This document shows, in pieces, positions 1-12,603 of a DNA stretch of 64,000 nucleotides. The notes beneath the pieces are model-generated. The model did not search any database, had not been told where the DNA came from, and saw only the letters and a program-made list of their open reading frames with translations. The DNA is from Uranotaenia lowii. Its lineage: Eukaryota; Arthropoda; Insecta; Diptera; Culicidae. Where the stretch lies: positions 233,259,102 to 233,323,101 of the forward strand of contig NC_073693.1 of NCBI RefSeq assembly GCF_029784155.1. Reading direction: 5' to 3'. Both the position numbers and the translations under genes were made by a program. Within the stretch, counting starts at the first letter, position 1; the number at the start of each line of letters is the position of its first letter.

Positions 1-1390
1 CGCATTGAACTTCCAGCATAGTATTGGGTGAAAAGTCTAAACTAGAAGAAGTCGAATCTCGCTATCTGACGAACCTTATAAATCATATAAAATGGTCGTT
101 GTGAACGACTTAACAGAAACAAGTGTTAACAAATATGGCAAAAATAAATAATAAAAAAACAAGAATTCTTTGTTTCAACGCCGATTGCATATAGTGTTTG
201 TCTCATAAGGAAAAGGCTCAAAATGACAGCCAAAGTGCATCCAACGGGATCACGCTCCCACAGTACCTTTTCCAAGCCGCCGTGACAATTCAATTAGGCT
301 TAATTGAAACTCAATTTATTGCATTACTCGGCTGTCATATGCTGTCGTTCAGGAAACAATTTGAAGAATTGTTCTAATTTGAATGATAGTGCATTGTTGC
401 GAAAAATGCTCTTAGTCAGGCTGCTCTGTTGTGTTTTATCTTGGGAAAACTTTTTTCTCAAATTTCTTTTGCGAAAAATATTATGTAACTTTACAGTAAT
501 TACTTCGGTGGACCCGAATGATAAAAAGTAGTTGCTACTTCATACTAAAAGACAACAACAGAAAAATCAACATCGAAGGAAATTGATTTTTCCACCGATC
601 AGCAGCGCCATAAATCAGTGGAAATTGCTCGGTGGAATTGTTTCGCGTATTTACTCCTGTCAGCGGGCTGGATTTACGGCTGTTGAAGAAGTGGTTGGTG
701 TGTCGTAAAAGTTTACAGCCGTCTTAGGAGCTTCTAAATGGAACCAGACAGACGCAAATTATGGGCAGTAATTGAACTGCTGCCTGTGCGTGGTGACGTA
801 ACTGAGCCCGTAAATCAACAAGCACCGATTTTTGTCCTTTTCTCTTCGTGCACTTCGGGTGGTTTTGAATTTCGGTGGATTTTCGGAACAGATAGCCACT
901 GTTGAAGACAAATTTCATTACTAAGTAATATCAAGGACTCGGTTGATGTTATGTTCTTTCCAAGAAGTGTAATAGCTCAATTTTTATTTTCTCATTATTA
1001 TCAAAGACTTCTCGAAATAAACCTTCAATTTTCCTTATGACGATGAGCCTTGGGACATTGAATCTCGAGTAGGCATTTTTTAAATTTTTGTTGGATTCAC
1101 AAATTTCGACGGCAAAGTTGGGAAACAATCATAAAAACCGATAAACATTAATCAAACAGGGGCATAGATGTCCAGATTAAACATTCCAGATTTCACAGAT
1201 TCATCCGGGCTCTCCCAGATTTGCAATAAAAAACTGTTGAAAAGGTTCGGTCCAGCTAAATTGCCCGAATATCGTACATAAAAACCCGGATTAAGGGACA
1301 AACTTTGTTGAATCAAACAAATACTCAAAATGATCCTTTTTAAGAGTCCACTAGTCAAGTGGGGTTTTTTTATGATTCCGAGTTCGGACT
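1..1390. other. AT-rich DNA without a recognisable gene
   Basis: Only short open frames of low-complexity composition are present, with no recognisable domain, splice-supported exon or RNA gene. No repeat boundary was found before the SINE that starts near 1391. Confidence 0.5.
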
Positions 1391-1542
1391 CGTGATATAG
1401 CTCAGTTGGCAAGTTAGTTGCCTCTGTACCGATGTCCGCGAGTTCGGGTCCAAGAGTAAACATCGAACACAGTTGTACCGGATAAGTTTTTCAATAACTG
1501 TCCACCAACTGCAAGAGGCAAAGATGGTAAAACGACAATAAT
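1391..1542 (+). mobile_element. tRNA-derived SINE
   Basis: The head has a pol III A box (TAGCTCAGTTGG, about 1398-1409) and a B box (GAGTTCGGGTCC, about 1440-1451), followed by a non-tRNA body and the tail motif GATGGTAAAACGAC. The same body and tail recur inverted at 41557-41743, and the tail alone at 7899-7966. This is therefore a repeat family and not a tRNA gene. No target duplication was seen for this copy. Confidence 0.75.
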
Positions 1543-2193
1543 TTAAACAAAAATCGACATTTTGTGACTTGAATAAGTGCGGAATTTACATTGAAATAAT
1601 AACAATACCAAAAATGCACAATTAGTAAAACCATGTTATTAATCTTCACAATCACACAAACTGGAAAAAGTAATAAATTTTGATGATACGATTCAAAATA
1701 AATCAGAATCAAAGTTTCAAACCAATGTTATTTTCGGTAAGTGATTAAGAAATAATAAAAAAAATATGATGTTTATTCTGAACTAGAAATTTTAAGTCAA
1801 TATTTCCGAAACACCAGAAAACGTGAAATAAATCAGTGATTGCGAATGCGATTTTAAATTTCGAATGAAACCACTGAGCTCATTTTAACATGGCAAAATT
1901 ATCACATTTAAAAACCTAAATCAGTTAAAAAAAAACATCGCTTTGAAGGTTATATTTTATCTCCTTTCTTTAACATTGAACAACTTAAAACTTTTTTGAA
2001 AACTTCATTTTTTTGGATTTTTTTCCCTATGATTAAGAGAGTAAAAATCTTGATTTTGTTTAAGTTCGTACTGTGGTTGAATTGAAAGGAATCTTTCGAT
2101 TGCTTTGATTCATAGAATTGTTCAACCAAGTAGTAGCCCAGTGAACATTTTGGTCTGTATATTTCAGTTGTTTCTGAGATATACACACTTTTC
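1543..2193. other. AT-rich spacer
   Basis: Homopolymer-rich sequence with short random frames only. The stretch 2135-2190 is shared in inverted orientation with the centre of the foldback downstream (about 3845-3900). Confidence 0.4.
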
Positions 2194-2545
2194 CCAGATA
2201 ACCAGAAATCGTAAAGCAGTGTTCATTGTAGATTGTATAAGCATCCAGTTTAAATTGGAATTGTTTAAACATCATGTTGTAGCTAAACCAAGTTATATTT
2301 TATCGTTTATGGTTTGTATAGTTCATTATAAACGATAACATTTTATTAATCGTATAGAAAGATCAATAAAGTTGATTTAAATCCCAGTAGAATTGTGGAA
2401 AGATCAATATTGAATCCCACTGTAAAATTATGCAATCTTTCATGCTTGCGATCTATGATGACATATTATTTCCATGAAAGGTCGTACAGTAATTGTGAGA
2501 AAATCGTATAATGGAATTTAAACAATCTATTCATACATGTCATTC
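2194..2545 (+). repeat. Partial extra copy of the 2.8-4.9 kb foldback arm
   Basis: This segment repeats the outer part of the foldback arms in the same order: CCAGAAATCGTAAAG, the GATTGTATAAGCATCCAGTT block, the TATCGTTTATGGTTTGTATAG block and the ATGCTTGCGATCTATGATG block. It resembles the right arm (minus strand, ending near 4931) more closely at its outer edge than it does the left arm. That suggests a displaced or duplicated end of the same element. Confidence 0.7.
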
Positions 2546-2794
2546 AAAGTCGATTATTGAGATTTAATTAATCGGTAAATAATTGTTAATCCTATGTTCC
2601 TATGCTTAGCAATATCGTAATCATCTTAGGTCAACAATTGCAAAAATTGGAAATCCTCGACGAATTTTGATGCAAAAATGAGGGCAGTTTTAATTAAGAA
2701 AAAAAAATTATAAAAATGAAAAAAGTGGCACATACAGTCGGCGTTTGCAAAAACACAGGCGACGCTTAAAAAAATCCAGTTCTGAGATAAACGA

Positions 2795-4931
2795 ATCCAG
2801 AAACCCAGAAATTGTATAATAGTGTTTATTGTAGATTGTATAAGCATCCAGTTAAGATTGGAATTGTATAAACATCATGTTGTAGCTAAACCAAATTATA
2901 TTTTATCGTTTATGGTTTGTATAGCTCATTATATACGATAATATTTTGTTAATCGAATAGAAAGATCACTAAAGTTGTTTTGAATTGCAGTAGAATTGTG
3001 TAAAACTCAATATTATATCCCACTGTACAACTAAGCAATCTTTCATGCTTGCGATCTATGATGACATATTATTTCCATGAAATGTCGTACAGTAGGCTTA
3101 AAAACATCGTATTATGGAATTTAAACAATCTGCAGATTGTCGAATTGTTTAACAGTACAGTAAATAGCTAGCTAAGATCGCACAGCGCTTAATACAATTA
3201 TTGATTGAAATAGAATCGTCTATGAGATAAGTTAAAGTTGCATATCAAGAAACGGCATCTATAAATAGATTTGGAGTCCGAAATGATGCAGTCAGTGGTA
3301 TTTTATACGATCAACTGATTTTAAACGGCACTCTCAACTGTACATGAACAAATTTGCTTGTTTGCATCAACATGAAATGGCGCCGAGGAAGAATCGAAGG
3401 AGAGGGATCGGAATGTTGTGAGTTCGAGACTGAGCGAAAAGAGACACATAAAGTTGTGTATGGTTCAATTTTTTATCGCAGTAAACATTAAATTCTATTG
3501 TATTAATGTTCACGGCGATTCATAGTAAAATTGTAATAAGGGAAAAATATAATTGCTTTGGGATACAGTAACAACAAATTGTATTAAATGGCGAAGAAAG
3601 TTGTACAAACCTCAGGCTACCTGCTAAAGGAAATTGTAATCAAATTGTAAGACAGGCAATGTAAAGTTGAAAGTTGTACAATCCTAAGATTTTATGCAAA
3701 GTAAAGTTGCTATCAAATTGTTGAAAACGCAATACAAAGTTTTATATTTTCAAGGTGAGCAAAATTTGGTCCGTATATTGCCTCCACTTTGGTACGTACA
3801 GGCTCATATAGAATATTCTATACAACTTTTTCAGATTGTACAAAAGTTTGTATATCTCAGAAACAACTGAAATATACTGACCAAAATGTTCACTGGGTTG
3901 TACAATCTTGAAAAGTTGTATAGAATATTCTATATGAGCCTGTACGTACCAAAGTGGAGGCAATATAGGACCAAACTTTGCTCACCTTGAATATATAAAA
4001 CTCTGTGTATTGCGTTTTCAACAATTCGATAGCAACTTCCCAAAGCAATTATATTTTTGTCCTATTACGATTTTACTATGAATCGCCGTGAACATAAATG
4101 CAATAGAATTTAATGATTACTGCGAATAAAATTGAACCAAATAGAACTTTATGTGTCTTTGATTAAATTGATGAACCTTGTTATAAAAATACTGAATGCC
4201 AATTTCCAAATACTGCGTATGCATATTGTCATCTTGTGACCGTCCTTAACTTTAACTGTTGGTTTAATAATGCATATGTTGTTGATCAATCTTCCCTCAG
4301 GCTCGAACTCACAACGTTCCGATTCCTGTCCTTCTATACTTCCTCGGCGCCATTTCATGTTCATATAAACAAGCAAATTTGTTCATGTACAGTTGAGAGT
4401 TCCGTTTAAAAATCAGTTGATCGTATAAAATACCACTGACTGCATCATCTCGGACTTCAAATCTATTTATAGATGCCGTTTTTTGATATACAACTTTAAC
4501 CTATCTCATAGACGATTCTATTACAATCAATAATTGTATTCAGTGCTGTGCGATCTTAGCTAGCTAATTACTGTACTGTTAAACAATTTGACAATCTGTA
4601 GATTGTTTAAATTCCATTATACGATGTTCTCACAATTACTGTACGACCTATGTCATCAATCATCATAGATCGCAAGCATGAAAGATTACTTAATTGTCCA
4701 CTGGGATTAAATATTAAGCTTTACACAATGCTACTGCGATTCAAAACAACTTTATTGATTTTTCTATACGATTTACAAAATGTTATCGCATATAATGAGC
4801 TATACAAACCATAAACGATAAAATATAACTTGGTTTAGCTACAACATGATGTTTATACAATTCCAATTTAAACTGGATGCTTATACAATCTACAATGAAC
4901 ACTACTTTACGATTTCTGGTTATCTGGGAGG
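2795..4931. repeat. Large foldback (inverted-repeat) element, about 2.1 kb
   Basis: The left arm (about 2795-3830) and right arm (about 3895-4931) are diverged reverse complements. Landmarks include the TCTATAAATAGAT block (about 3259 and 4463), the ATGGCGCCGAGGAAG block (about 3375 and its complement near 4345) and an inner pair, CTTTGGTACGTACAGGCTC at about 3787 with its complement near 3935. The arms contain a GAGTTCGAG motif resembling a tRNA B box. No protein is encoded. It is probably a non-autonomous foldback transposon; the superfamily is undetermined. Confidence 0.75.
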
Positions 4932-5334
4932 CTCATATCACAAATAAGATTGAATAAGTTTACAAAATTAATTATATTACAACAGTAATATAATAAAGCT
5001 TTCATCAAACACAGTGCATAGTTTTTTCAGAACCCGGCTCTAATAAAGTTTAGGGATTGTAAAACAAAATAGTTGAAATTTAAAAAAAAAATCAACTATA
5101 CCCATAAAAAATCAAGTGAACCCATAGAAAAATTCAAATTTCAGAGGTTAAACTACCGCACTTTTTTACTTTTTTCACACAACTTAATTCGTTACGAAAA
5201 ATAAAATTAAAGTTAAGATTTCAAATCAATTATCAACTTCCTCCAATACCGCAAGTTATTTTGAGTTCTGCGAAAAATATATAGAAATTTTCTGTAAATT
5301 CTGTAAAAACAGGAGTTTTATTGAAAAGAAGATT

Positions 5335-5365
<31 letters not shown>

Positions 5366-7060
5366 TTTCGCCAAACATCGTAGGCTACATATGTATTCTT
5401 AAAACTAGTAGTACAATCTTAATATTACTTTAAATACTACAATATTAGGTTCTTAAGTGCCTGTTGCCGTAAAAAGCACTTTTTAGCTGCTGTTTAGACA
5501 TAGTAAAATCTATGTTCTGGTAGTTTTTATTATAATTCTTCATAAGACAATTGATTGGACTATTTTTACCATAATCAGTTCGAGCAGAGGTTAAAATAAA
5601 CAGATTTCTAGTTCTCAACTGGCGACTCGGACAATAAAAGTTTAACTGATTTAGTAGATAAGTAGACTGAACACGCTGATTAATTATGTCGTTTACAAAG
5701 GAGATTGCAGCAAATTCTCTTCTAACAGTTAATGGTTCAATATTTATTAGTAAACAGCGTGATTCGTAGCTTGGTAATTGGCTCTGAGACCATCCTAGAT
5801 TTCGTAAAGCAAATAGAACAAATTGTTTCTGAATGGATTCTAAACGGTTTTTATGAGAAATTTGAAAGGGAGACCACACAACGCTACAGTACTCAAGTAT
5901 GGATCGGACATAAGCTGTGTACAATGTTTTTAATGTATATGGGTCTTGAAAATTATAACTAAAACGTTTTATAAAGCCAAGCATACTATTTGATTTTTGA
6001 ATCACTGAGTTATAGTGATCTACAAAGGTAAGTTTTGAGTCCAATATAACACCTAGATCTCTGATCTTATTGATTCTCTCCACAGGCTCATTTCCTAATG
6101 TAACAATTTCATATGACGGATATTTTTTCCTTGTAAATACAATATGTGAACATTTTTTCACGTTTAGTTCAAGTAGACTTTTACTGCACCATTTGTAAAA
6201 AATATTTATTTCATTTTGAAACACCCTGAAATCTTCTTCGTTATTGACTATCATATAGAGCTTCATATCGTCTGCATATATAAGCACGTTTAGCTGGTTC
6301 AGTAAATAAGTAATGTCATTGACGTACAATATAAATAATAAGGGACCGAGATGGGAGCCTTGAGGCACACCAGATGTAACGGAGATGCTTTTCGAAAGTG
6401 AACCATTGAATCTAACAATTTGTTTACGGTTTGTCAAATACGACTCAATCCATTTCAGCAGTTGTGCACTGAATCCGTTTTTATGTAGTTTTAAAATTAA
6501 CAAAGGGATGTCGATTCTATCAAAAGCTTTACTGAAGTCCGTGTATAGAGCCTGAACGGAATTTCCTTGATCCATGGAGTGGATATTATAAGAAACGAAT
6601 TCAAGTAAATTAGTCGCTGTAGATCGTCCTTTAACAAATCCATGTTGCTTTTCAGTTATGAGTGTTTTTATTTGATTATATATTTTTTGATTCACTATTG
6701 CTTCAAAAAGTTTCGGTATGCACGATAAGATTGCTATACCCCGGTAATTTTTAATGTCAGACTTTTTCCCCGACTTGAAAATAGGTACAAGAAAAGATTC
6801 TTTCCATACTTGAGGAAAAACACCGGATTTCAACGATGAGTTGAACAATAGAAACAAGGGCATACTTAATTCATTTACAAGATTTTTTAGAAGTAATGGA
6901 GGAATTCCATCAGGCCCGGGCCCTTTGGAGCTATCCAGGGAGCAAATTGATTTATGTATTTCCTCAAGGGTGATTGAATCTACCACAGTCAATGATGCTG
7001 AGTTGGAAATATAATCGAAAAACGCAGTGTCGCGATCGGCTTCCGAAAAACTGGTGTAAA
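5335..7060 (-). mobile_element. 5'-truncated Jockey-type LINE
   Basis: A non-LTR retrotransposon copy on the minus strand. It has a reverse transcriptase ORF, a short 3' UTR (about 5370-5444) and a 3' tail of AAAT repeats, seen on the + strand as TTTA repeats at 5335-5369. The upstream ORF1 and endonuclease parts are missing, so this is a typical 5'-truncated insertion. The element-like protein begins near 7050. Beyond it a short direct repeat (CCCAGATATAAG, about 7069 and 7092) is flanking or rearranged DNA. No convincing target duplication was identified. Confidence 0.85.
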
Positions 7061-7139
7061 CCCAGATATAAGTTTGGTTTGGACTGGTTTGAACCCAGAT
7101 ATAAGATTTTTTCAAAACAACAGTCAAATCATTTTGCAT
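5445..7139 (-). CDS. Non-LTR retrotransposon reverse transcriptase (partial ORF2)
   Basis: An uninterrupted 564-codon frame. Residues from about 30 onward look like a Jockey-clade RT: the linker followed by a GPDGIPP block, the QHGFVKGRST block, the FSKAFDR block with catalytic aspartate, the SGVPQGSHLGPLLF block and the YADD catalytic box (6267-6278). A C-terminal thumb/connection region follows. A full ORF2 of this clade would also carry an N-terminal APE-type endonuclease, which is absent. The first ~30 residues, with an internal repeat of YIWV, are probably not element sequence. The frame is intact, which implies fairly recent insertion, but without an endonuclease this copy could not mobilise itself. 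Confidence 0.88.
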   Translation of the reverse strand: MQNDLTVVLKKSYIWVQTSPNQTYIWVYTSFSEADRDTAFFDYISNSASLTVVDSITLEEIHKSICSLDSSKGPGPDGIPPLLLKNLVNELSMPLFLLFNSSLKSGVFPQVWKESFLVPIFKSGKKSDIKNYRGIAILSCIPKLFEAIVNQKIYNQIKTLITEKQHGFVKGRSTATNLLEFVSYNIHSMDQGNSVQALYTDFSKAFDRIDIPLLILKLHKNGFSAQLLKWIESYLTNRKQIVRFNGSLSKSISVTSGVPQGSHLGPLLFILYVNDITYLLNQLNVLIYADDMKLYMIVNNEEDFRVFQNEINIFYKWCSKSLLELNVKKCSHIVFTRKKYPSYEIVTLGNEPVERINKIRDLGVILDSKLTFVDHYNSVIQKSNSMLGFIKRFSYNFQDPYTLKTLYTAYVRSILEYCSVVWSPFQISHKNRLESIQKQFVLFALRNLGWSQSQLPSYESRCLLINIEPLTVRREFAAISFVNDIINQRVQSTYLLNQLNFYCPSRQLRTRNLFILTSARTDYGKNSPINCLMKNYNKNYQNIDFTMSKQQLKSAFYGNRHLRT

Positions 7140-7140
7140 A

Positions 7141-8689
7141 TTTCATCAAATTTATTCAAAAAAAAATTATATCGTTTTTTGCTTGTCCAGTAATTTCTAA
7201 ATTACTTGTAATGACATCTTTCCAAATTCTTCAAAACTTTGGAATTGAACTTTTTCAGATCATTCGTCATCATTACCATCAGAATATTATTTCTTAACAG
7301 TGATTATTTCACCCAAAACTGATTCATTTAAAAACTTAAACTACATACCACCAAAACTAAAGGTGATAGACAAAATCTGACAAAAGATTCGAGTTTAGGA
7401 AGCCAAAATCTAGCAAATCAATCATTAAAACATATACACCAACATGCTGTTTCCATAAGTTTTCACTTTACTTCTATAAAATGGTAAGATATTTTTGTTG
7501 TTAAAATTCCTTTCTTAAATGTAAAAAACCTTATTTTTTCACTACTGTTGTTTTGTTTCCATTTTAAAATGAATTAACCAAATTTGCAATGCATAATTTA
7601 TTATATTTTCAACTAATTTCAAAGTTTAAAGTCAAACTGTTGTTTTTTTTATCATCTTGTCTTGGTATTTCAATTCTAAATTTTGGTATTCTTAAAACAA
7701 AATCTTCTTGGAAGACTTCAATTTCTTAATTTTCTAGAGGAAAAACATCATTTCCACCTTTTGTTTGCCCACGTATAGTCAAATAACGACGACAAAATAT
7801 ATTTAGAACTTGAAATTTTAAACTATAAAACCTGCGCTAGGAAATTAATAAATGTTTCACTTGTTTATATTTTTTTAAATCATCTTGTTTTGAATCGATT
7901 TTTTTTTTGTATCGTCTATAGTTGTTTTACCATCTTTATGGCATTCGTGATTTTATATCAACGTTTTCGAATCGATCAAGATTTTGAAATTATGTTTTAA
8001 ACAGTTGAATAAACAATTCGAAGTAGCAATTTTAAAGCTAAATTTTAATGCACTAGGCTACCTTCATAAGTATTTGCTTCGTGCTTTCAATATTAACAGC
8101 AAATCTTGGAATTTCTGATTTTGATTTTTATCAGTGTTTTTATTGATCATTTAAGAAATAACCCATCTTCCAGCCTGTACTTTGTCAGTATAAGCTGTCA
8201 ATGAAGAATTGAACATGTTGTATTACAAATATATTAAGCGGTTTTTGTTGATTTCAGAAATAACTGGAAGAATTTTATTAAAAGATTTGATCTCTGACTT
8301 TCATCACTGGCATTCTTAAAATGAAATTCAATATTTGATTCTTTTTATCGAATTAAATTGAATCGTCATCATCACAACTCAAACCACGATTTAAAATTTT
8401 ATTCATATGCAAGATATAACAGCGGATTTTTCACAATTAATCATTCAATTGAAAATCAAGAAAAAAATATTAAAATTAAGATGTTTATTAATACTTAGTT
8501 TACAATATTAAAAAAAAAATCGCGAACTTCACAAACTGACCCAAATGTAAAATTGGGCGCAGAAACCAAAAATAAAATTTTAAAAAATCTCTGTTGAACA
8601 TTTTTTAAATTTATGCTCCAAGTATGAAATTTTGGAAAAAAAAAGTACTTGTACTTATAGTCAAATATTTTGGACTGCATAATATAAAG
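7141..8689. other. AT-rich DNA without a recognisable gene
   Basis: No exon-like frame is visible. The block at about 8160-8460 is a diverged direct repeat of 10680-11050, and a SINE tail lies at 7899-7966. Confidence 0.4.
7899..7966 (-). mobile_element. SINE 3'-end fragment
   Basis: A poly-T run followed by GTTTTACCATC, TTATGGCATTCG and ATCAACGTT matches the 3' body and tail of the tRNA-derived SINE at 41557-41743 in the same minus orientation. The tRNA-like head is missing. Confidence 0.65.
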
Positions 8690-9580
8690 TTGAAATCTCT
8701 TTTTGTGTACATAAAAGGTGAACAAATTTGCTATCGATCATTTGAACTTAATTTCTGCGTATGATCAACAGTATCGTTGATATTAATGAAGTTGTGACGG
8801 AAAAAATAATTGTAAAATGCATTTTTTAGAGAAAAAATTTTGTTCCATCGACAGTTAGTGAGTACATTTTACACATTGCGTTTTGGGCGACAATTTGCGA
8901 CCAAAGTACAATCTTTGAACTGTAATAACTTTTTCGTTTTAAGTCCAATCGTGTTGCAGTCTTCGAGAGAAATATTTGTCTCGGTTAAGAATTCAAGAAA
9001 ATGATTCATAAAACACAATCAGTCGATGGAGAAAAAAGTTATTAATGAAAAACCAGTATGTTTTGCTTCTCTCGGGCAAAATACCTTAAAATCCCATTCA
9101 CGCTTGAGACTCAAGACACCCCTTTCCATGGTCAGATCTTACTAAAATTTGACATGTGACTAACTGATAAGTTAATGATCAATTTAAACTTGGAGCGAGT
9201 GAGATTTATCATGTTTAATTCTTCCTATACTAAGGTTAGTACACTGCGGTTCGTTAAATTGTTTTTAAATGCAAATCTTACTGTCAAAGTAAAATAACCA
9301 TTACTTCTTCAATTTCCACCCAATTTTGATAACTGACCTCCTTGATCTTTGTTTTAAATTAACATTTATGGTCTGTAGAAAATCAGATTTTTGAAATGTT
9401 ACTATCGAGGCTAAAACTGTCGATGAAACAAAATTTTCTCTAAAAAAAAGGCCTTTTTTTATTATTTTTTCTATCAAACTTCATTTATATCATTAATCAT
9501 ACGCAAAAATAAGGTTCAAATAATCGATAGCAAATTTATTCACCTTAAATATACAATAAAGAGATTTCAAACTTGAAACA
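8690..9580. repeat. Foldback element, about 0.9 kb
   Basis: Arms of about 175 bp are reverse complements: 8690-8868 against 9402-9580. Shared blocks include AGAGAAAAAATTTTGTTC with its complement, GCTATCGAT with ATCGATAGC, and the AAATCTCTTT/AAAGAGATTT outer ends. The ~530-bp spacer carries no recognisable protein. Non-autonomous and of undetermined superfamily. Confidence 0.7.
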
Positions 9581-10679
9581 AACCATTTGAACTTCAAAAT
9601 TGATTTATAGAATACTAATTATAAGTATCACAAGTTGATAGTCATGTGACAGGTATTGAACACTCACAAAAGTCAACAGATTAAGCAAAATAATTATAAA
9701 AACCTAGTATCGATGACTTTATAACTCATCACTTTGATTGTAAAAAAGGGTGCGTGTCATTCCAAATTTTATGCTGGTATGAAATATTCCTCAAGAAACC
9801 AATTGAGGCTTAGTTGTATTTTGTGTTTTTGAATTCCAAACTCCATATTTAAAATTGTTTTGATAAATTACTCAAGGCCTCAAATTTCACATTTTTCCTA
9901 GGTGCAAAAAATTTAAAACCTTGTTTTGATTAATTATGGTTGTCCTGAATCCAAATATGCAATTAGGTTTTTATCCAACAGCTTTGGTTTTTGAAACCAT
10001 TTTTGAAAATATATAGATCATTTAGGAAATTGTTTTTGACAAAACTTCAAAATATAAAAAAATAAAAGAAAGGCTTCAAATAAATTATGCAGTTTTCCCA
10101 AGATCGCCAATAATTTTGGTTTTCAAAAAAAAAAAGCAGTTTTCTACTTGTTCACTTTACTCCATTTATACTATTTATTATATAGGTACAACACTACTTT
10201 TATCTTAAAACCTGGCAAAATCCGGGCATTTGATTTCAAATTTGTCGACCAAAATCGGGCAATTTCCGGGCGAATTTCATCAGAACTAAGTAATTATTTA
10301 TCCAAAATCAAGAAAAAATATTAAAAAAAAGTCATTATTATTAATCAGCAGATTTTAAATCTATTTTAGGTTTTCAAGAAAACATTTCATGAGTATGTTC
10401 ATGTAACTTGCTTAAATTTTTTTTTAAATTTTCACATAATTTTATAGTCAAACTTTTTTTTATAATCGAATAAGTTTCTCATTATTTTTCAGTTCTGAAT
10501 TTTTATGTTCTGAAATAAAAAAGAAAAACATCAGAATGGGGGTAGGCTTAATAGCGGCACGTTATCCAAACATACGGGAAAATTGTGCCTAGTTCAACTT
10601 TGTACTTTCTAAGACCGAATATTTCAATTGACGACTACAAAGTATTTCGAAATTTATTATTTTAATTTTATTCAGTATC
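9581..10679. other. AT-rich DNA without a recognisable gene
   Basis: Homopolymer-rich sequence. No coding, RNA or repeat boundary can be supported here. Confidence 0.4.
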
Positions 10680-11080
10680 TTATTGATCCATCAAGAAATC
10701 ACTCATTTCCCAACCTGTACTTTGGCAGTAGAAGCTTTCTCTGCTGAAAAGAACATGTTGTTTTATAAATATATGAAGTTATTATTGTGAATTTTTTTAG
10801 CCTAGATATATAAAAATTATTTTATCTCTGATTTTGATCACTGGAACTCTAGAAATAATATTGATAGTTTTCTTTTAATTAAATTAAATTTAATCAATAG
10901 GTATGTGTTTTGAATACATTATCTCAAGCTCAAAAGAGATTTTTTTTCCTTAATTATGATTTCACAATTCAAATCATGGATAAATATTTATTAAAGATTC
11001 AAATAATACAGGGGAATTTTTCAATCAAGCTTTCAATTGAAAATGTGGAAAAAGGAATGTATATTAAGCAGAATATTAAA
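10680..11080 (+). repeat. Diverged direct duplicate of 8160-8460
   Basis: A colinear series of blocks is shared with the earlier segment: CCTGTACTTTG, GAACATGTTGT, AAATATAT, ATCTCTGA, ATCACTGG and TCAATTGAAAA. Divergence and indels are substantial, so this is either an old duplication or two old copies of one repeat. The open frame at 10910-11167 falls here and is not considered real. Confidence 0.5.
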
Positions 11081-11379
11081 CAACAATTATTCAGTTCCTA
11101 TTTCAATCTGGGTGATTTTTTGAATTGTATTTCTATGATTCTTATGTCCGAAGCTTTAAATTTGTAAATTATTTTTATGCAGATGTCTAGTTCAGAATAA
11201 GGACCATCATTTTAAATAATTGATCGACGACTTTCCGGAAAGAGCAATGATTCAAAATCTTTAAAAATCTGGATTTTGAATTTTGAATTTTGAAAACTCC
11301 CTCCATGAGCGGGTCCTTCACACGGGCCTGGTACAAGTACTTTATTTTATTTAAAGCATAACTCAAAAACTGATCCACT

Positions 11380-12075
11380 GAAATTTTTTTGAATTTCATT
11401 TTCACAATTACAACTTTTAGGTTTGTATGGGAAAACTGAATATTTCGTACTGAAAAATCAACATATTTTTTTGTTTCTCCTAAGGAACCGGGTCTTCTTT
11501 AGGTTTTTCGTGCCAATTTATAAATTTTTTAAAGGAAATTTTCCGCTGAACAACTTTGTCAAAGACCGTAACTTCGTATCTTATTAGACCAAAAAGTTAT
11601 GAGCTGATTAACAGAGGAATGTTTTTTTTGCATGAAAAAACAAAAAAAAATCAATAGACATTACTGCTGGTGCCTCGCAAAGTATTGCATGAAAATTTGT
11701 CATGCAATACTTCACGAGGTACCAGCAGCGATGCCAATTGTATTTATTGTTTTTCAATTACAAAAGTCAAACCCCTGTTAATCAGCTCATAACGTTTTGG
11801 CCTAATAAGATACGAAGTTACGGTCTTTGACAAAGTTGTTCAGCGGAAAATTTCCTTTATAAAATTTATAAATTGACACGAAAACGTTTAGCAGACTCGG
11901 TTCCGCAGAAGAAACAAAAATGATGTTGATTTTTCAGTACAGAATATTTAATTTTTCTATACAAACCTGAAAGTTTAAATTTACTCATGTAATTTAAACT
12001 TAAAAATTCTGCAAAAAATCATAGATAAGTTTTGAACCAAAACGAAGCTTTTTAGACCCCAGTCTAAACCTTAAC
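11380..12075. repeat. Foldback repeat family, copy 1
   Basis: A near-symmetrical hairpin with its centre near 11695 (GCATG...CATGC). Each arm runs from a TTTAGGTTTGTATGGGAAAA block, through a TGATTTTTCAGTAC block and a CTGAACAACTTTGTCAAAGA block, to a GATACGAAGTTACGG block. The same family is complete at 57966-58629 and present as single arms at 27075-27475 and 40752-41160. Confidence 0.8.
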
Positions 12076-12366
12076 CAAACCTTAGTCTAATGTACCTGTG
12101 TACAGTGTACATTGGTGAGGTGAGGTGTAACCTTGACATTCAAGTTTCAAGTCCATTATTTTTCTCAAGAAAACCAACCAAAACTGAGAATTCTCATGCA
12201 AAATTTCCCCTAACGCCCAAATCTCCCGCACGGATCCAGGAATCTTGATCCACTGACTTTGTCGGCATGCCCGTTTGTTCAATAATCATGAAAGAGTATT
12301 TCTTCCGTCTGCCCCAAGTCAAACAGGTCAACGTCACTACCAGAGCCATTAGAGCACCTTTTATAA
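12076..12366. other. Short spacer upstream of candidate exon
   Basis: No repeat was recognised. An in-frame TAA at 12364-12366 closes the frame of the acidic segment that follows, and no good splice acceptor was found between that stop and the acidic segment. Confidence 0.4.
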
Positions 12367-12378
12367 TCGACGTACACC

Positions 12379-12603
12379 GATCTTGATGATTACAATTTTG
12401 ATGATGTCGATGATGAAGATGCTGATGATGATGATGAGTTTGATGAAACTATATCCAGTGCAAATGTTACCGAATGGGAGTTACCTTTTGGGCGATCTTC
12501 ATCATTCGATCCTCAGTCGCGGGCAAGCTCGGTCAGCACTCTTCGGTTTGCAATCTCAAGTATCGCGATCGCGAGTTTTTATGTTCGAATTGTATCATGT
12601 TGT
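12379..12603 (+). CDS. Acidic, exon-like open segment (doubtful)
   Basis: The frame holding 12379 encodes an Asp/Glu-rich run followed by a Ser/Arg-rich stretch ending in SRASSVSTLR, which looks like disordered protein. It contains no ATG and is closed by TAA at 12604. It is in the same frame as the candidate CDS starting at 12676. A possible 81-nt intron (donor GT at 12546, acceptor TTTTACTAG ending at 12626) would remove the stop and join the two in frame. The donor (GTTTGC) is weak and no 5' boundary was found. Low-complexity GAT repeats could also give this appearance by chance. Confidence 0.3.

Noticed and set aside
1391..1470. Possible tRNA gene
   Set aside because: A and B boxes are present, but the body continues into a repeat tail shared with 41557-41743, and no proper acceptor-stem pairing was seen. 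SINE is the better call.
5320..7110. 8-bp target duplication AAGATTTT for the first LINE
   Set aside because: Too short and AT-rich; positions fit only loosely.
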